Assembly: GCA_028688145.1 (NCBI GenBank)
Contig: JAQTYU010000003.1
Location: 1 to 64,000, forward strand
DNA length: 64,000 bases
Direction: 5' to 3'
DNA from: Thiotrichaceae bacterium
GTDB taxonomy: Bacteria; Pseudomonadota; Gammaproteobacteria; Beggiatoales; Beggiatoaceae
The stretch's first letter is position 1. Each line of letters starts with the position of its first letter. Shown one piece after another: positions 10,661 through 17,826 of the stretch. The position numbers and the translations under genes are program-made. The notes beneath the pieces were generated by a model that saw only the letters and a program-made list of their open reading frames with translations, did not search any database and had not been told where the DNA came from.

Positions 10661-11731
10661 TCATACCACGACCACGCCTTTCACCCGCGCGTAAACCCAA
10701 CTTCCGACTTGCAAATTTAATAATACTGAAGACTTATAGGTTATTTTTGCTAAAACGGGAGTGTCAAAAACCAGCATTTTCACCAAAGTTTGTCCACGAT
10801 TGTCTTTAACCAGTTCCGTGATTTGTCCATGCAGCACATTTAAAATGCTGGAGTGCGTCTCATTAATCAGTGCGATACTGACATCCCTTGCCAATACTCG
10901 CACCCGCACTGTCGAGCCAATGGACAAATGAGGGGCTAAGGACATGCCCAATTGCTCACCATGAAATGAGACATAAGTTAAATGGTATTGGGTATCGTGC
11001 TCGGTCACGGTGGCAGTTAAGACCACGCCCGCCTCATCGGATTGTACAAATGGCAAATCAATCTGGGTTAAAACCTCCGATAATCGACCACTGCTTAATA
11101 ATTTTCCCTGCGCCAGCACCAGCATATAATCCGCAAGCCGCATCACCTCGGACAATGAATGGGTGATATAAAGTATGGGAATCGCAAGTTCTGCATGAAG
11201 TTTTTCTAAATACGGTAGAATTTCAGTCTTACTGTGATCATCCAAGGCAGACAAAGGCTCATCCATCAACAATAATTCAGGGCTGGTCAACAAGGCGCGT
11301 GCAATCGCGACCCGTTGACGTTCTCCCCCAGAAAGATTTTGTGAGCCACGCTTTAATAAATAACCCAATCCTAATAATTCAACGGCATCCGCAAACGCCA
11401 CTTTATGTTGTGTGTCAGGAATACGCCGTTGTCCATAGCGTAAATTTTCTTCAACGGAAAGATGGGGAAATAAACTCGCTTCTTGAAACACATAGCCGAT
11501 GGGGCGTTTGTGCGTGGGCAGAAAAAACTGGCGGCTTTCATCTTGCCAGCATTCACCATTCAGTGTGAAATAGCCTTGTGGCGCACGTTCTAAACCTGCA
11601 ATACAACGCAATAAAGTGGTTTTACCTGATCCCGAGTGTCCAAAAATCGCAGTCACGCCGCGCACATTAATTTTAAAGTCTATCGACAGGTTAAATTTTC
11701 CCTGCGCGAATTGAAAGCATCCTTCCAACAT
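10661..11731 (-). CDS. modC: Molybdate ABC transporter ATPase ModC
   Basis: The ATPase that powers molybdate import through ModB at the inner membrane. Walker A GHSGSGKTT (31-39), Q-loop VFQEASLFPHLSV (from 81), signature LSGGERQ (133-139), Walker B LLLMDEP with Glu158, and a C-terminal TOBE/Mop molybdate-sensing domain (about 290-352) are all present; 356 residues is the usual length. Its usual partners modA and modB are not adjacent but lie about 48 kb away (59325-60791). The only binding-protein gene beside it is the diverged ModA-like gene, facing it. Confidence 0.93.
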   Translation of the reverse strand: MLEGCFQFAQGKFNLSIDFKINVRGVTAIFGHSGSGKTTLLRCIAGLERAPQGYFTLNGECWQDESRQFFLPTHKRPIGYVFQEASLFPHLSVEENLRYGQRRIPDTQHKVAFADAVELLGLGYLLKRGSQNLSGGERQRVAIARALLTSPELLLMDEPLSALDDHSKTEILPYLEKLHAELAIPILYITHSLSEVMRLADYMLVLAQGKLLSSGRLSEVLTQIDLPFVQSDEAGVVLTATVTEHDTQYHLTYVSFHGEQLGMSLAPHLSIGSTVRVRVLARDVSIALINETHSSILNVLHGQITELVKDNRGQTLVKMLVFDTPVLAKITYKSSVLLNLQVGSWVYARVKGVVVV

Positions 11732-11964
11732 CCTCTCCTACCTATTTTAATTATTCATTTATAATGTGTATTTTATACGAATACTCGACACTATATATTT
11801 TATAATCAATATCTTAATTGTGATTAACTTTAAGCCGCTAGATTTAAAAATCTAATTTGAGAGACTGCTCAGCGAATTGAAATACAGCAGAATATATTAT
11901 GAGAAATACAGCGAGGAGATATTGAATAACGCGCTACCAAGTTTTTGATAACGCGCCAAACGGC

Positions 11965-12291
11965 TTATTTGAAGCTCAATAATTCGACCTCAAAAACTAA
12001 CGTGGCATTCGGAGGAATCACACCACCCGCGCCGCGCGCCCCATAACCCAATTCTGGGGGAATGGTTAATTCAATTTTGTCGCCAACTTTCATTTGTGCC
12101 ACGCCTTGATCCCAGCCCCCAATCACTTGACCGATGCCTAGAATAAATTCAAAAGGTTCATTACGATCCACGGAACTATCAAACTTCTTACCGTCGGTTA
12201 AAAAGCCCGTGTAATGCACGCAGACTTTATTGCCTTTGGTGGGCGTTGCGCCAGTGCCTTCAACTAATTTCTTGATGCTCAGACTAGACAT
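11965..12291 (-). CDS. FKBP-type peptidyl-prolyl isomerase
   Basis: A 108-residue single-domain FKBP that should catalyse cis-trans isomerisation of prolyl bonds. The full fold is recognisable: [51 protein letters not shown] and a final FEVELL strand. There is no signal peptide, so it is cytoplasmic. GGAGAG lies about 7 nt before the ATG. It appears to be a single-gene unit. Confidence 0.93.
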   Translation of the reverse strand: MSSLSIKKLVEGTGATPTKGNKVCVHYTGFLTDGKKFDSSVDRNEPFEFILGIGQVIGGWDQGVAQMKVGDKIELTIPPELGYGARGAGGVIPPNATLVFEVELLSFK

Positions 12292-12321
12292 ACTTTTCTC
12301 TCCGTATTAAATATAAAACTA

Positions 12322-12368
12322 ACTGTGCCGCCAGCTCTCTAAAGAGAGCTAAAAATTAAGTGCGCCCC
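12322..12368. repeat. Degenerate copy of the GC-rich hairpin repeat
   Basis: ACTGTGCC at the left, GTGCGCCCC at the right and an internal perfect AGCTCTCT-AA-AGAGAGCT hairpin (12333-12350) match, in worn form, the larger repeats at 58118-58208 and 60973-61042. It sits just upstream of the FKBP gene. Confidence 0.5.
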
Positions 12369-12450
12369 TTTTTCCAAAGGTATAGGTATCTACACAACTT
12401 CATAATTATTTGCTTCTAAGATTAAACTATCTCGTTCCCACGATCCAGCA

Positions 12451-12470
12451 TCACTGCCATTAAGTTAAGC
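12451..12470. repeat. 20-bp dispersed repeat
   Basis: TCACTGCCATTAAGTTAAGC occurs here and again exactly at 36984-37003. Just before it, CTCGTTCCCA (12431-12440) matches an arm of the perfect hairpin at 29511-29547. Probably remnants of mobile or repeat elements. Confidence 0.55.
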
Positions 12471-12579
12471 CTTAGAAGCAAGATTTCTTAATACGTTCAG
12501 CATATTGGAGCAAGCTAAGATGACCTCTTTCTTAGAACTACACGATTACTCTATTTGCTTGAAAAAATGGGAGATTAAA

Positions 12580-13743
12580 TCACAAACTCTCATACAAATC
12601 ATGCAATTGCTGGGCAATCGGTAAAATATCAAAATGTTGATAAAAGCGTTGTTGCCCTGCTGCGCCAAATGTTGCCCGCAATTCGGGCTGGTCACGCAAT
12701 TTTTGTAAGGCTGCAACCAAAGGCGCAACTTCCAAAGGCGGCACTAATAAACCCGTTTTATCCGCTTGCACCACCCATGTCATTCCCGAACCTGTCACTT
12801 GCGTTGCAACAATCGGTTTTGCATAACGCATCGCTTCTAATAACACCATGCCAAAAGCCTCTGTGCGTTCCAGCGAAGGCAGGCAAAAAATATCACAACT
12901 CGCAAGCAAACCCGTCAATTGCTCGTTTGAACAATGTCCCAATAAACGCACCCGATTTTCCAATTTTAAGCGGCGAATCATTTCAGCCAGTTGCGCATGT
13001 AATTCGCCCGTGCCCACAATTAAAGTTTGTGCATCATCAAGTTGCGCCAAAGCCTGCAATAAAATCGCTTGCCCTTTGTAATAGGTCAAGCGTCCAATGT
13101 GCAGAATTTTCACCCCCGAAGTTTGCCATTGTGCGCTTGCCCATGTTTGCGCGGTGGGACTGGGTTCGGGTAAACGTACGGCATTTAATCCCAAAGGAAT
13201 CACTTGCGTTTTATGCTGCCACGGGCGCAATGCCGCACTCGACGCTAAATAAGGTTCGGAGCTGGCAATCACCGCTTGGGCGCGTGCGAGCAGGGCTTGT
13301 TCTGCGGGACGATAAAATTTATACGCCAAGGACAGCCGATTATCTAAGTTGGAAACCACGTCAGAATGCCAGTGCAGCACCCACGGCAAGCGTCGTGCTT
13401 GGGGTGACAAAAACGCGAAAAAGGCAGAAGTATTGGGCAGATGAAAATGTAAAACTTCAGGTTTGAATTGGGCAATAATTTTATTCAGCCAAAACCCAAA
13501 CTGCGGGCTGACGGGCGCGTATAACAAACGTCCATAACAAGGCGCACGATATAATTGATAAGGCTGAGTGAATTCGGCTTGCACGCTGGAAAAGCTGCGT
13601 TTCCATGCAATGTGGTGGTCGTGCACCAAGGCGGCAATCTCATCGCCGACTTGCACTTGCGCGGGAATCAGGTCGGCGAGAAAGCTTTCCATGCCGCCTG
13701 CAAAGGGCGGGTAAAATTTACCAATATGAAGAATGCGGGGCAT
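12580..13743 (-). CDS. Glycosyltransferase family 4
   Basis: A 387-residue GT-B glycosyltransferase. The N-terminal domain has the glycine-rich start HIGKFYPPFAGGMES (6-20) and HFHLPN. The C-terminal domain has ILHIGRLTYYKGQ and the EX7E motif within ERTEAFGMVLLEAMRYAKPI. Such enzymes add mannose or related sugars to lipid-linked glycans. It stands between the FKBP gene and a pseudopilin gene with no sugar-pathway neighbours, so the product is unknown. It shares only family features with the transferase at 809-1900. Confidence 0.87.
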   Translation of the reverse strand: MPRILHIGKFYPPFAGGMESFLADLIPAQVQVGDEIAALVHDHHIAWKRSFSSVQAEFTQPYQLYRAPCYGRLLYAPVSPQFGFWLNKIIAQFKPEVLHFHLPNTSAFFAFLSPQARRLPWVLHWHSDVVSNLDNRLSLAYKFYRPAEQALLARAQAVIASSEPYLASSAALRPWQHKTQVIPLGLNAVRLPEPSPTAQTWASAQWQTSGVKILHIGRLTYYKGQAILLQALAQLDDAQTLIVGTGELHAQLAEMIRRLKLENRVRLLGHCSNEQLTGLLASCDIFCLPSLERTEAFGMVLLEAMRYAKPIVATQVTGSGMTWVVQADKTGLLVPPLEVAPLVAALQKLRDQPELRATFGAAGQQRFYQHFDILPIAQQLHDLYESL

Positions 13744-13764
13744 TGAGTGCGTAACTTTTAGCAG

Positions 13765-14433
13765 TTAAGGGGAAGTGCTGTAATTATAACGGTTTGCGGC
13801 GGCTAAACGTGCTAATAAAGTGGTTTTTGGCAACCACATTACAATGTCATCAAAACTACCATTTATATATTCATTAGAAATGTAGTTTGTATCCCCGTCT
13901 GTATTTATGCCATTTGGAGCATGATCATTGCCATACGACAGCAATAATACAATGATTTTTGAGGTACCGTCAGGCTCCGCAGATACTAGATTAACATTAC
14001 CGCTAGCGGTGTCACGAGAAACACTAATATTGTCTGCTGCTTTTAGTGTTGAGGGGATGCCTGCTGTATACGCATTGTCCACCCGATAACGAATCGGAAA
14101 GCCCCATGCGTCCGTAACTTTGCCAATCCCTAATTCTGCCCAGGGTAAAAATCCTTCTTGTCCACACAAAGTACTCTGTGAAGTGCCCAAATCATTCACC
14201 GCAGGATTGCTGACCACTGCCGCAGGACAGGGTAATTTAGCATTCATCACTGCATAACCAATTAAAGCTTCTTTAATATTTTCCATGGTTTTTTCAGTCT
14301 CATCGATGGCGCGAGCATTGAGTTGACCGGTCACGGGAAGAATTAATGTCCCCACCAACAAGCCAATCACCAGCAGTGACATGGCGAGTTCTACCAAGGT
14401 GAAACCGCGTGCGGGTTGTTTGAAAGTATTCAT
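13765..14433 (-). CDS. Type IV pilin-like / pseudopilin protein
   Basis: A 222-residue protein with a class III signal: basic leader, prepilin-peptidase site G10-F11, FTLVELAMSLLVIGLLVG hydrophobic helix and the conserved Glu at mature position 5. The C-terminal globular part has two cysteines (about 68 and 89) and no strong family motif. It is probably a minor pilin or type II secretion pseudopilin; no pil or gsp genes are nearby, so the machine it joins is unknown. Confidence 0.8.
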   Translation of the reverse strand: MNTFKQPARGFTLVELAMSLLVIGLLVGTLILPVTGQLNARAIDETEKTMENIKEALIGYAVMNAKLPCPAAVVSNPAVNDLGTSQSTLCGQEGFLPWAELGIGKVTDAWGFPIRYRVDNAYTAGIPSTLKAADNISVSRDTASGNVNLVSAEPDGTSKIIVLLLSYGNDHAPNGINTDGDTNYISNEYINGSFDDIVMWLPKTTLLARLAAANRYNYSTSP

Positions 14434-14544
14434 CTTTCCCCCTTAGACTGTTAATTTTCTTAAGTATAACGTAAATTTAACCTAAACTTTGCTTGAATTT
14501 GGGAACTTACCGCACTGAAAATTAAGGCTTACTTGAGGTTTGGA

Positions 14545-15375
14545 TTAGGAGTTAAACAAGCTTCTGTGAATGCCTGTCGCTTGCTCAATTAATTCTATTG
14601 CCAAACCCTGCGCGAATAGATTCTTGGCAATTTCTAAACGCTCTGCTTCTCGTCCGCGTTCTTCACCGAGTTGTAAACCCTTTTCAACACCTGAAGAAAA
14701 TCCCTCATCTTTTGCTTTTCTGAAAGCATCTTCTTGGGAATATTCATCTTTCATGCGGGCGCGGTCTTGCGGGGTTAAACCGTCGGTTTTGATTAAATTT
14801 ACCACTTTTAAAACCTCAGTTTTGTGATAACTCGTTTCGTCAACTTGCTCGTCTAAACTGTCTTGAATCAGTTTTAGCCATTCACGGTAAGGTTCGGGCG
14901 TGTTTTCAGTGACGTGTTTCGGGGAAAGATATAGCACGCGGTGGTGAATTTTATTCAGTTTTTCATGCGTGAGCAGATTTATTGGGTCAAAATTGATTTC
15001 TGCCATCGCACAATCTTCGCGTGTCCCTGAAGTGGAAACGACAATGGTAAATACGGTTAAAGCAGGTTTGTAATTTTTGGACGTATCGACTTGTTCCAAA
15101 ATTGCAGCACAGTGATAGTGCAAGAAACGCTCGTAATAATCTTCATAGCGGCGGTGCTGAATATCGACAATTACGCGATTTTCCACATCTTCTGCATATA
15201 AATCAAAACGTGAATCGACATTGCCAATCGGTGGGTCAAACTTTTTCTCGGTTTGAACTTTGTCTATTTTTAAGTCGATACCGAGAAAATCTTTTGCAAA
15301 GGCTTTGAATACTTCAACATCGCAAAAGGCTTTTTTAAAGATGACTTCGTAGCGTAGGGAGGCGACTTTTTGCAT
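14545..15375 (-). CDS. Rpn/PDDEXK_2 family nuclease, copy 1
   Basis: A 276-residue member of the transposase-like PD-(D/E)XK family (Rpn/PDDEXK_2), which includes recombination-promoting DNases. The N-terminal nuclease core shows Asp58 in SRFDLYAED and D71-I-Q73 in VIVDIQ, a D...DxQ form of the usual D...ExQ/K site. The C-terminal third is helical and charged (GEERGREAERLEIAK), ending in IEQATGIHRS, a helix-turn-helix-like tail. It is almost identical to the next gene upstream (15400-16194) except in the linker, so it is a recent tandem duplicate. Confidence 0.85.
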   Translation of the reverse strand: MQKVASLRYEVIFKKAFCDVEVFKAFAKDFLGIDLKIDKVQTEKKFDPPIGNVDSRFDLYAEDVENRVIVDIQHRRYEDYYERFLHYHCAAILEQVDTSKNYKPALTVFTIVVSTSGTREDCAMAEINFDPINLLTHEKLNKIHHRVLYLSPKHVTENTPEPYREWLKLIQDSLDEQVDETSYHKTEVLKVVNLIKTDGLTPQDRARMKDEYSQEDAFRKAKDEGFSSGVEKGLQLGEERGREAERLEIAKNLFAQGLAIELIEQATGIHRSLFNS

Positions 15376-15399
15376 GGGCTTTCCTGTGTAGTGCTTGAA

Positions 15400-16194
15400 T
15401 TAGGATTTAAACAAACTTCTGTGAATACCCGTCACTTGTTCAATTAATTCAATTGCTAAACCTTGTGCCAACATGTTTTTGGCAATGTCTAATTTCCCTT
15501 GCTCGATACCCTTTTCAACACCTCGTGCCTCCGCTTTTCTAAACGCATCTTCTTGGGAATATTCATCTTTCATGCGAGCGCGGTCTTGCGGGGTTAAACC
15601 GTCAGTTTTGATTAAATCCACCACTTTTAAAACCTCGGTTTTGTGATAACTCGTTTCATCAACTTGCTCGTCTAAACTGTCTTGTATTAGTTTTAACCAT
15701 TCGCGATAAGGTTCAGGCGTGCTTTCGGTAACATGTTTCGGGGAAAGATACAGTACACGGTGATGAATTTTATTCAGCTTTTCATGCGTCAGCAGGTCAA
15801 CTGGGTCAAAGTTGATTTCTGCCATCGCGCAATCTTCGCGTGTTCCAGAAGTAGAAACAACAATGGTAAATACGGTTAGTGCGGGTTTGTAATTCTTAGA
15901 AGTATCAACTTGCTCTAAGATTGCAGCGCAGTGATAGTGCAAGAAACGCTCGTAATAATCTTCATAACGACGATGTTGAATATCCACAATGACACGGTTT
16001 TCCACATCTTCTGCATATAAATCAAAACGTGAATCGACATTGCCAATCGGCGGATCAAACTTTTTCTCGGTTTGAACTTTGTCTATTTTCAGGTCGATAC
16101 CGAGAAAATCTTTTGCAAAGGCTTTGAACACTTCAACATCGCAAAAGGCTTTTTTGAAGATGACTTCATAGCGTAGGGAGGCGACTTTTTGCAT
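15400..16194 (-). CDS. Rpn/PDDEXK_2 family nuclease, copy 2
   Basis: A 264-residue tandem twin of the gene at 14545-15375. The first 210 or so residues differ at only a few positions, including the same D58 and D71-I-Q73 site. The charged linker after SQEDAFRKA is shorter (EARGVEKGIEQGKLDIAK) and the tail IEQVTGIHRS is retained. The two are separated by 24 bp and each has an AGGAAA-type ribosome site within a duplicated upstream segment. Linker length variation is typical of this family. Confidence 0.85.
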   Translation of the reverse strand: MQKVASLRYEVIFKKAFCDVEVFKAFAKDFLGIDLKIDKVQTEKKFDPPIGNVDSRFDLYAEDVENRVIVDIQHRRYEDYYERFLHYHCAAILEQVDTSKNYKPALTVFTIVVSTSGTREDCAMAEINFDPVDLLTHEKLNKIHHRVLYLSPKHVTESTPEPYREWLKLIQDSLDEQVDETSYHKTEVLKVVDLIKTDGLTPQDRARMKDEYSQEDAFRKAEARGVEKGIEQGKLDIAKNMLAQGLAIELIEQVTGIHRSLFKS

Positions 16195-16214
16195 GGGGTT
16201 TCCTGTGGATTAAA

Positions 16215-16463
16215 TTAGGGCGTATTTTCTATTTTCTCACAAATTTTATTGAGCATTTCATCAGAAAAATCATTTCGATAGGTGCGTAAAAAAATTTGTT
16301 TTTTTAATTCTACCCCTGTGTAGCCTTGAGCTTGTAAGTTGCTTACCATTAATTGTCTAGCAAAATCAAACATTTCTAAACACATTATCATGCGTTCTTC
16401 GCCTGAGCGTTGCATGTAAAGTGCCTGAATTTTGGCTGCCATTTCGGGTGAGGTGTCGTTCAT
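16215..16463 (-). CDS. Small partner of the nucleotidyltransferase, unknown family
   Basis: An 82-residue soluble, mostly helical protein (SGEERMIMCLEMFDFARQLM ... IFLRTYRNDFSDEM). Its ATG overlaps the stop of the nucleotidyltransferase gene as ATGA, so the pair is coupled. Proteins of this kind are often found beside MNT/AbiEii-type nucleotidyltransferases, suggesting a toxin-antitoxin-like or defence pair; that is recollection of context, not something the sequence proves. Confidence 0.65.
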   Translation of the reverse strand: MNDTSPEMAAKIQALYMQRSGEERMIMCLEMFDFARQLMVSNLQAQGYTGVELKKQIFLRTYRNDFSDEMLNKICEKIENTP

Positions 16464-16994
16464 GCTGGTATCTCTTTAAGCAGGTGGTGAATGCTGTTGT
16501 GCCCAATAGTGTATGTAGCCCAGTCTAGTTTAGGTACAGATGCAATTAGGTTGGCAATGTCTTTGAATTGCATTTCGGAGCGTGAATCTTTGAGCCAATC
16601 TAGTTTAGAGAGTAGTAAATCTTCTGGACTGACTATCCAAAGAGAAAGATTATTAAAAGTAACCTGTTGTCTGCGTAAAAATTCTTGTTGGCGATAGTTG
16701 TGATTTTTTCGCACGATACAGTCAATTTTAATCATACTGTCTTGATGCAAGATGTTGAACATACTTTCATGAGCAATGGCAGCGTGTGCCATGTCTTTAT
16801 CAAAATAGTAAGCATCATCTAGTTGTTGCGCAAGTTTAATGACATTATTATTTTGAATTTCGATGACTAAATCAATATCGCGGGTCATTCGTGGTTGTGC
16901 ATAATAATGCGACTGAACCGCTGAGCATGTAGGCGATGTTTGCCTGTTCGAGGCATTGGGTGATGTGAGCAAGAACTTGATATTGGGAGTGCAT
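16460..16994 (-). pseudogene. AbiEii-like nucleotidyltransferase, frameshifted
   Basis: The intact-looking start is an ATG at 16992-16994 (MHSQYQVLAHITQ...), giving MLSGSVA, the GS half of the nucleotidyltransferase signature. Near 16915-16920 the frame breaks; the next frame continues YYAQPRMTRDIDLVIEI with the DxD half, then SPEDLLLSKLDWLKDS and runs to the stop at 16460. One frameshift therefore separates GS from DxD. Read in the second frame alone the protein would be 170 residues starting MLTSPNAS and would lack GS. It is either an inactivated gene, a sequencing error or a programmed shift. Confidence 0.75.
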
Positions 16995-17100
16995 GTTTAA
17001 ACTCATTGACAAGACAGTCAGAGTTTAGAGACTAGCATAATTGTTCCATGTTGAGGTAGCGCGTATGGAACGTAGCGGAATGCGAGTGAAATAAGGGCGT

Positions 17101-17189
17101 TTGTCTGAACCACAATTCTCACAATGACCACAAATACATTCTTTTAATTGTGTCAATTAAGGCAATTGTGAGAATTGGGGTTCAGACAA
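17101..17189. repeat. 9-bp-modular palindrome, copy A
   Basis: An 89-bp imperfect palindrome. The outer 25 bp on each side match as inverted repeats with one mismatch (TTGTCTGAACCACAATTCTC left; the right arm is its complement). Inside the arms the pattern proceeds in 9-bp units of the form CNCAATTNN. Related full copies lie at 36789-36892 and 46579-46678, with single arms at 29554-29589 and 34093-34126. Confidence 0.85.
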
Positions 17190-17232
17190 GTGTAGGGTGT
17201 ATCAGCATCGCGCCATACATCTTGCGATTTGA

Positions 17233-17412
17233 AAAGTTAGGTTATCGGTTTTTCTTTCTGCTGAAGGAGAAGCAAAATTTTGGCTTGAACCTGAGATAGA
17301 ATTAGCAGTAAATTATCATTTCTCCAGAAAACAATTGAAAGATTTAGAGCGTCTTATTGAGGAACATTATGATGAACTCGTCAGCAGTTGGAAAAAGCAC
17401 TTTGGATGTTGA
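17233..17412 (+). pseudogene. DUF4160-type gene remnant
   Basis: The frame ending at the TGA at 17410-17412 reads EAKFWLEPEIELAVNYHF and SRKQLKDLERLIEEHYDEL, the C-terminal half of a DUF4160 protein. The expected N-terminal piece appears only as GYRFFF in another frame just upstream, and the segment between (normally ending in HIHV) is missing. A deletion plus frameshift has destroyed it. In this family DUF4160 genes commonly precede DUF2442 genes, as here, where the two overlap. Confidence 0.7.
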
Positions 17413-17638
17413 AGTGAGTCATATTTCAGCACATGGCATCTGGTTATTGATAGAGAATCAAGAGCTTTTTATGCCTTATGAAGAATTTCCTTGGTTTCAA
17501 GAAGCGAGAGTGAAGGATATATTTGCGGTAGAACAACCCCGACAAGGGCATTTTTATTGGCGTAATTTAGACGTAGATTTGACTATTGAAATGATACAAA
17601 ATCCTAATCGTTTTCCGTTGAAAAGTCGGATTATTTAG
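17369..17638 (+). CDS. DUF2442 domain protein
   Basis: About 89 residues. The sequence matches the small DUF2442 fold (LDVEVSHISAHGIWLLIENQ ... LPYEEFPWF-like core ... WRNLDVDLTIEMIQNP). Such proteins are usually the second gene of DUF4160-DUF2442 pairs, suspected toxin-antitoxin-like modules without firm function. Here the first partner is broken. ATGs at 17369 and 17372 follow GAGGAA; 17372 gives the better spacing (8 nt). Confidence 0.75.
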   Translation: MMNSSAVGKSTLDVEVSHISAHGIWLLIENQELFMPYEEFPWFQEARVKDIFAVEQPRQGHFYWRNLDVDLTIEMIQNPNRFPLKSRII

Positions 17639-17644
17639 TCATTC

Positions 17645-17740
17645 GTAGGTTGGGTTGGCACAAGCTAACCCAACGAAAATATCGAGAATAATGGGAATAA
17701 TCGGGGTTTGTGTTGGGTTGCTAACAGCCACCCAACCTAC
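17645..17740. repeat. Inverted repeat of the GTAGGTTGGGTT type
   Basis: GTAGGTTGGGTT at the left end and CCCAACCTAC at the right enclose a shorter hairpin (GTTGGGTT ... AACCCAAC). This kind of element is widespread in proteobacterial and cyanobacterial intergenic regions. It separates the DUF2442 gene from the Gabija genes. Confidence 0.65.
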
Positions 17741-17826
17741 TAAATAAAATTGTGAGGTAAAAACCTTGAATTCCCTTTATAATAAACCTACTCAATAAGT
17801 CTCAATTAATAAATGAAAGACAACTC

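Noticed and set aside
11732..11964. ModE-type operator upstream of modC
   Set aside because: The gap is very AT-rich with several TATA-like runs, but no convincing long palindrome could be fixed by eye.
12669..13466. 265-codon forward frame inside the glycosyltransferase gene
   Set aside because: Antisense shadow of a well-supported gene; the protein has no recognisable motif.
16460..16972. Reading the nucleotidyltransferase as an intact 170-residue protein starting MLTSPNAS
   Set aside because: That start lies in the wrong frame for the family's N-terminus; the GS motif is found in the other frame with a better ATG at 16994.
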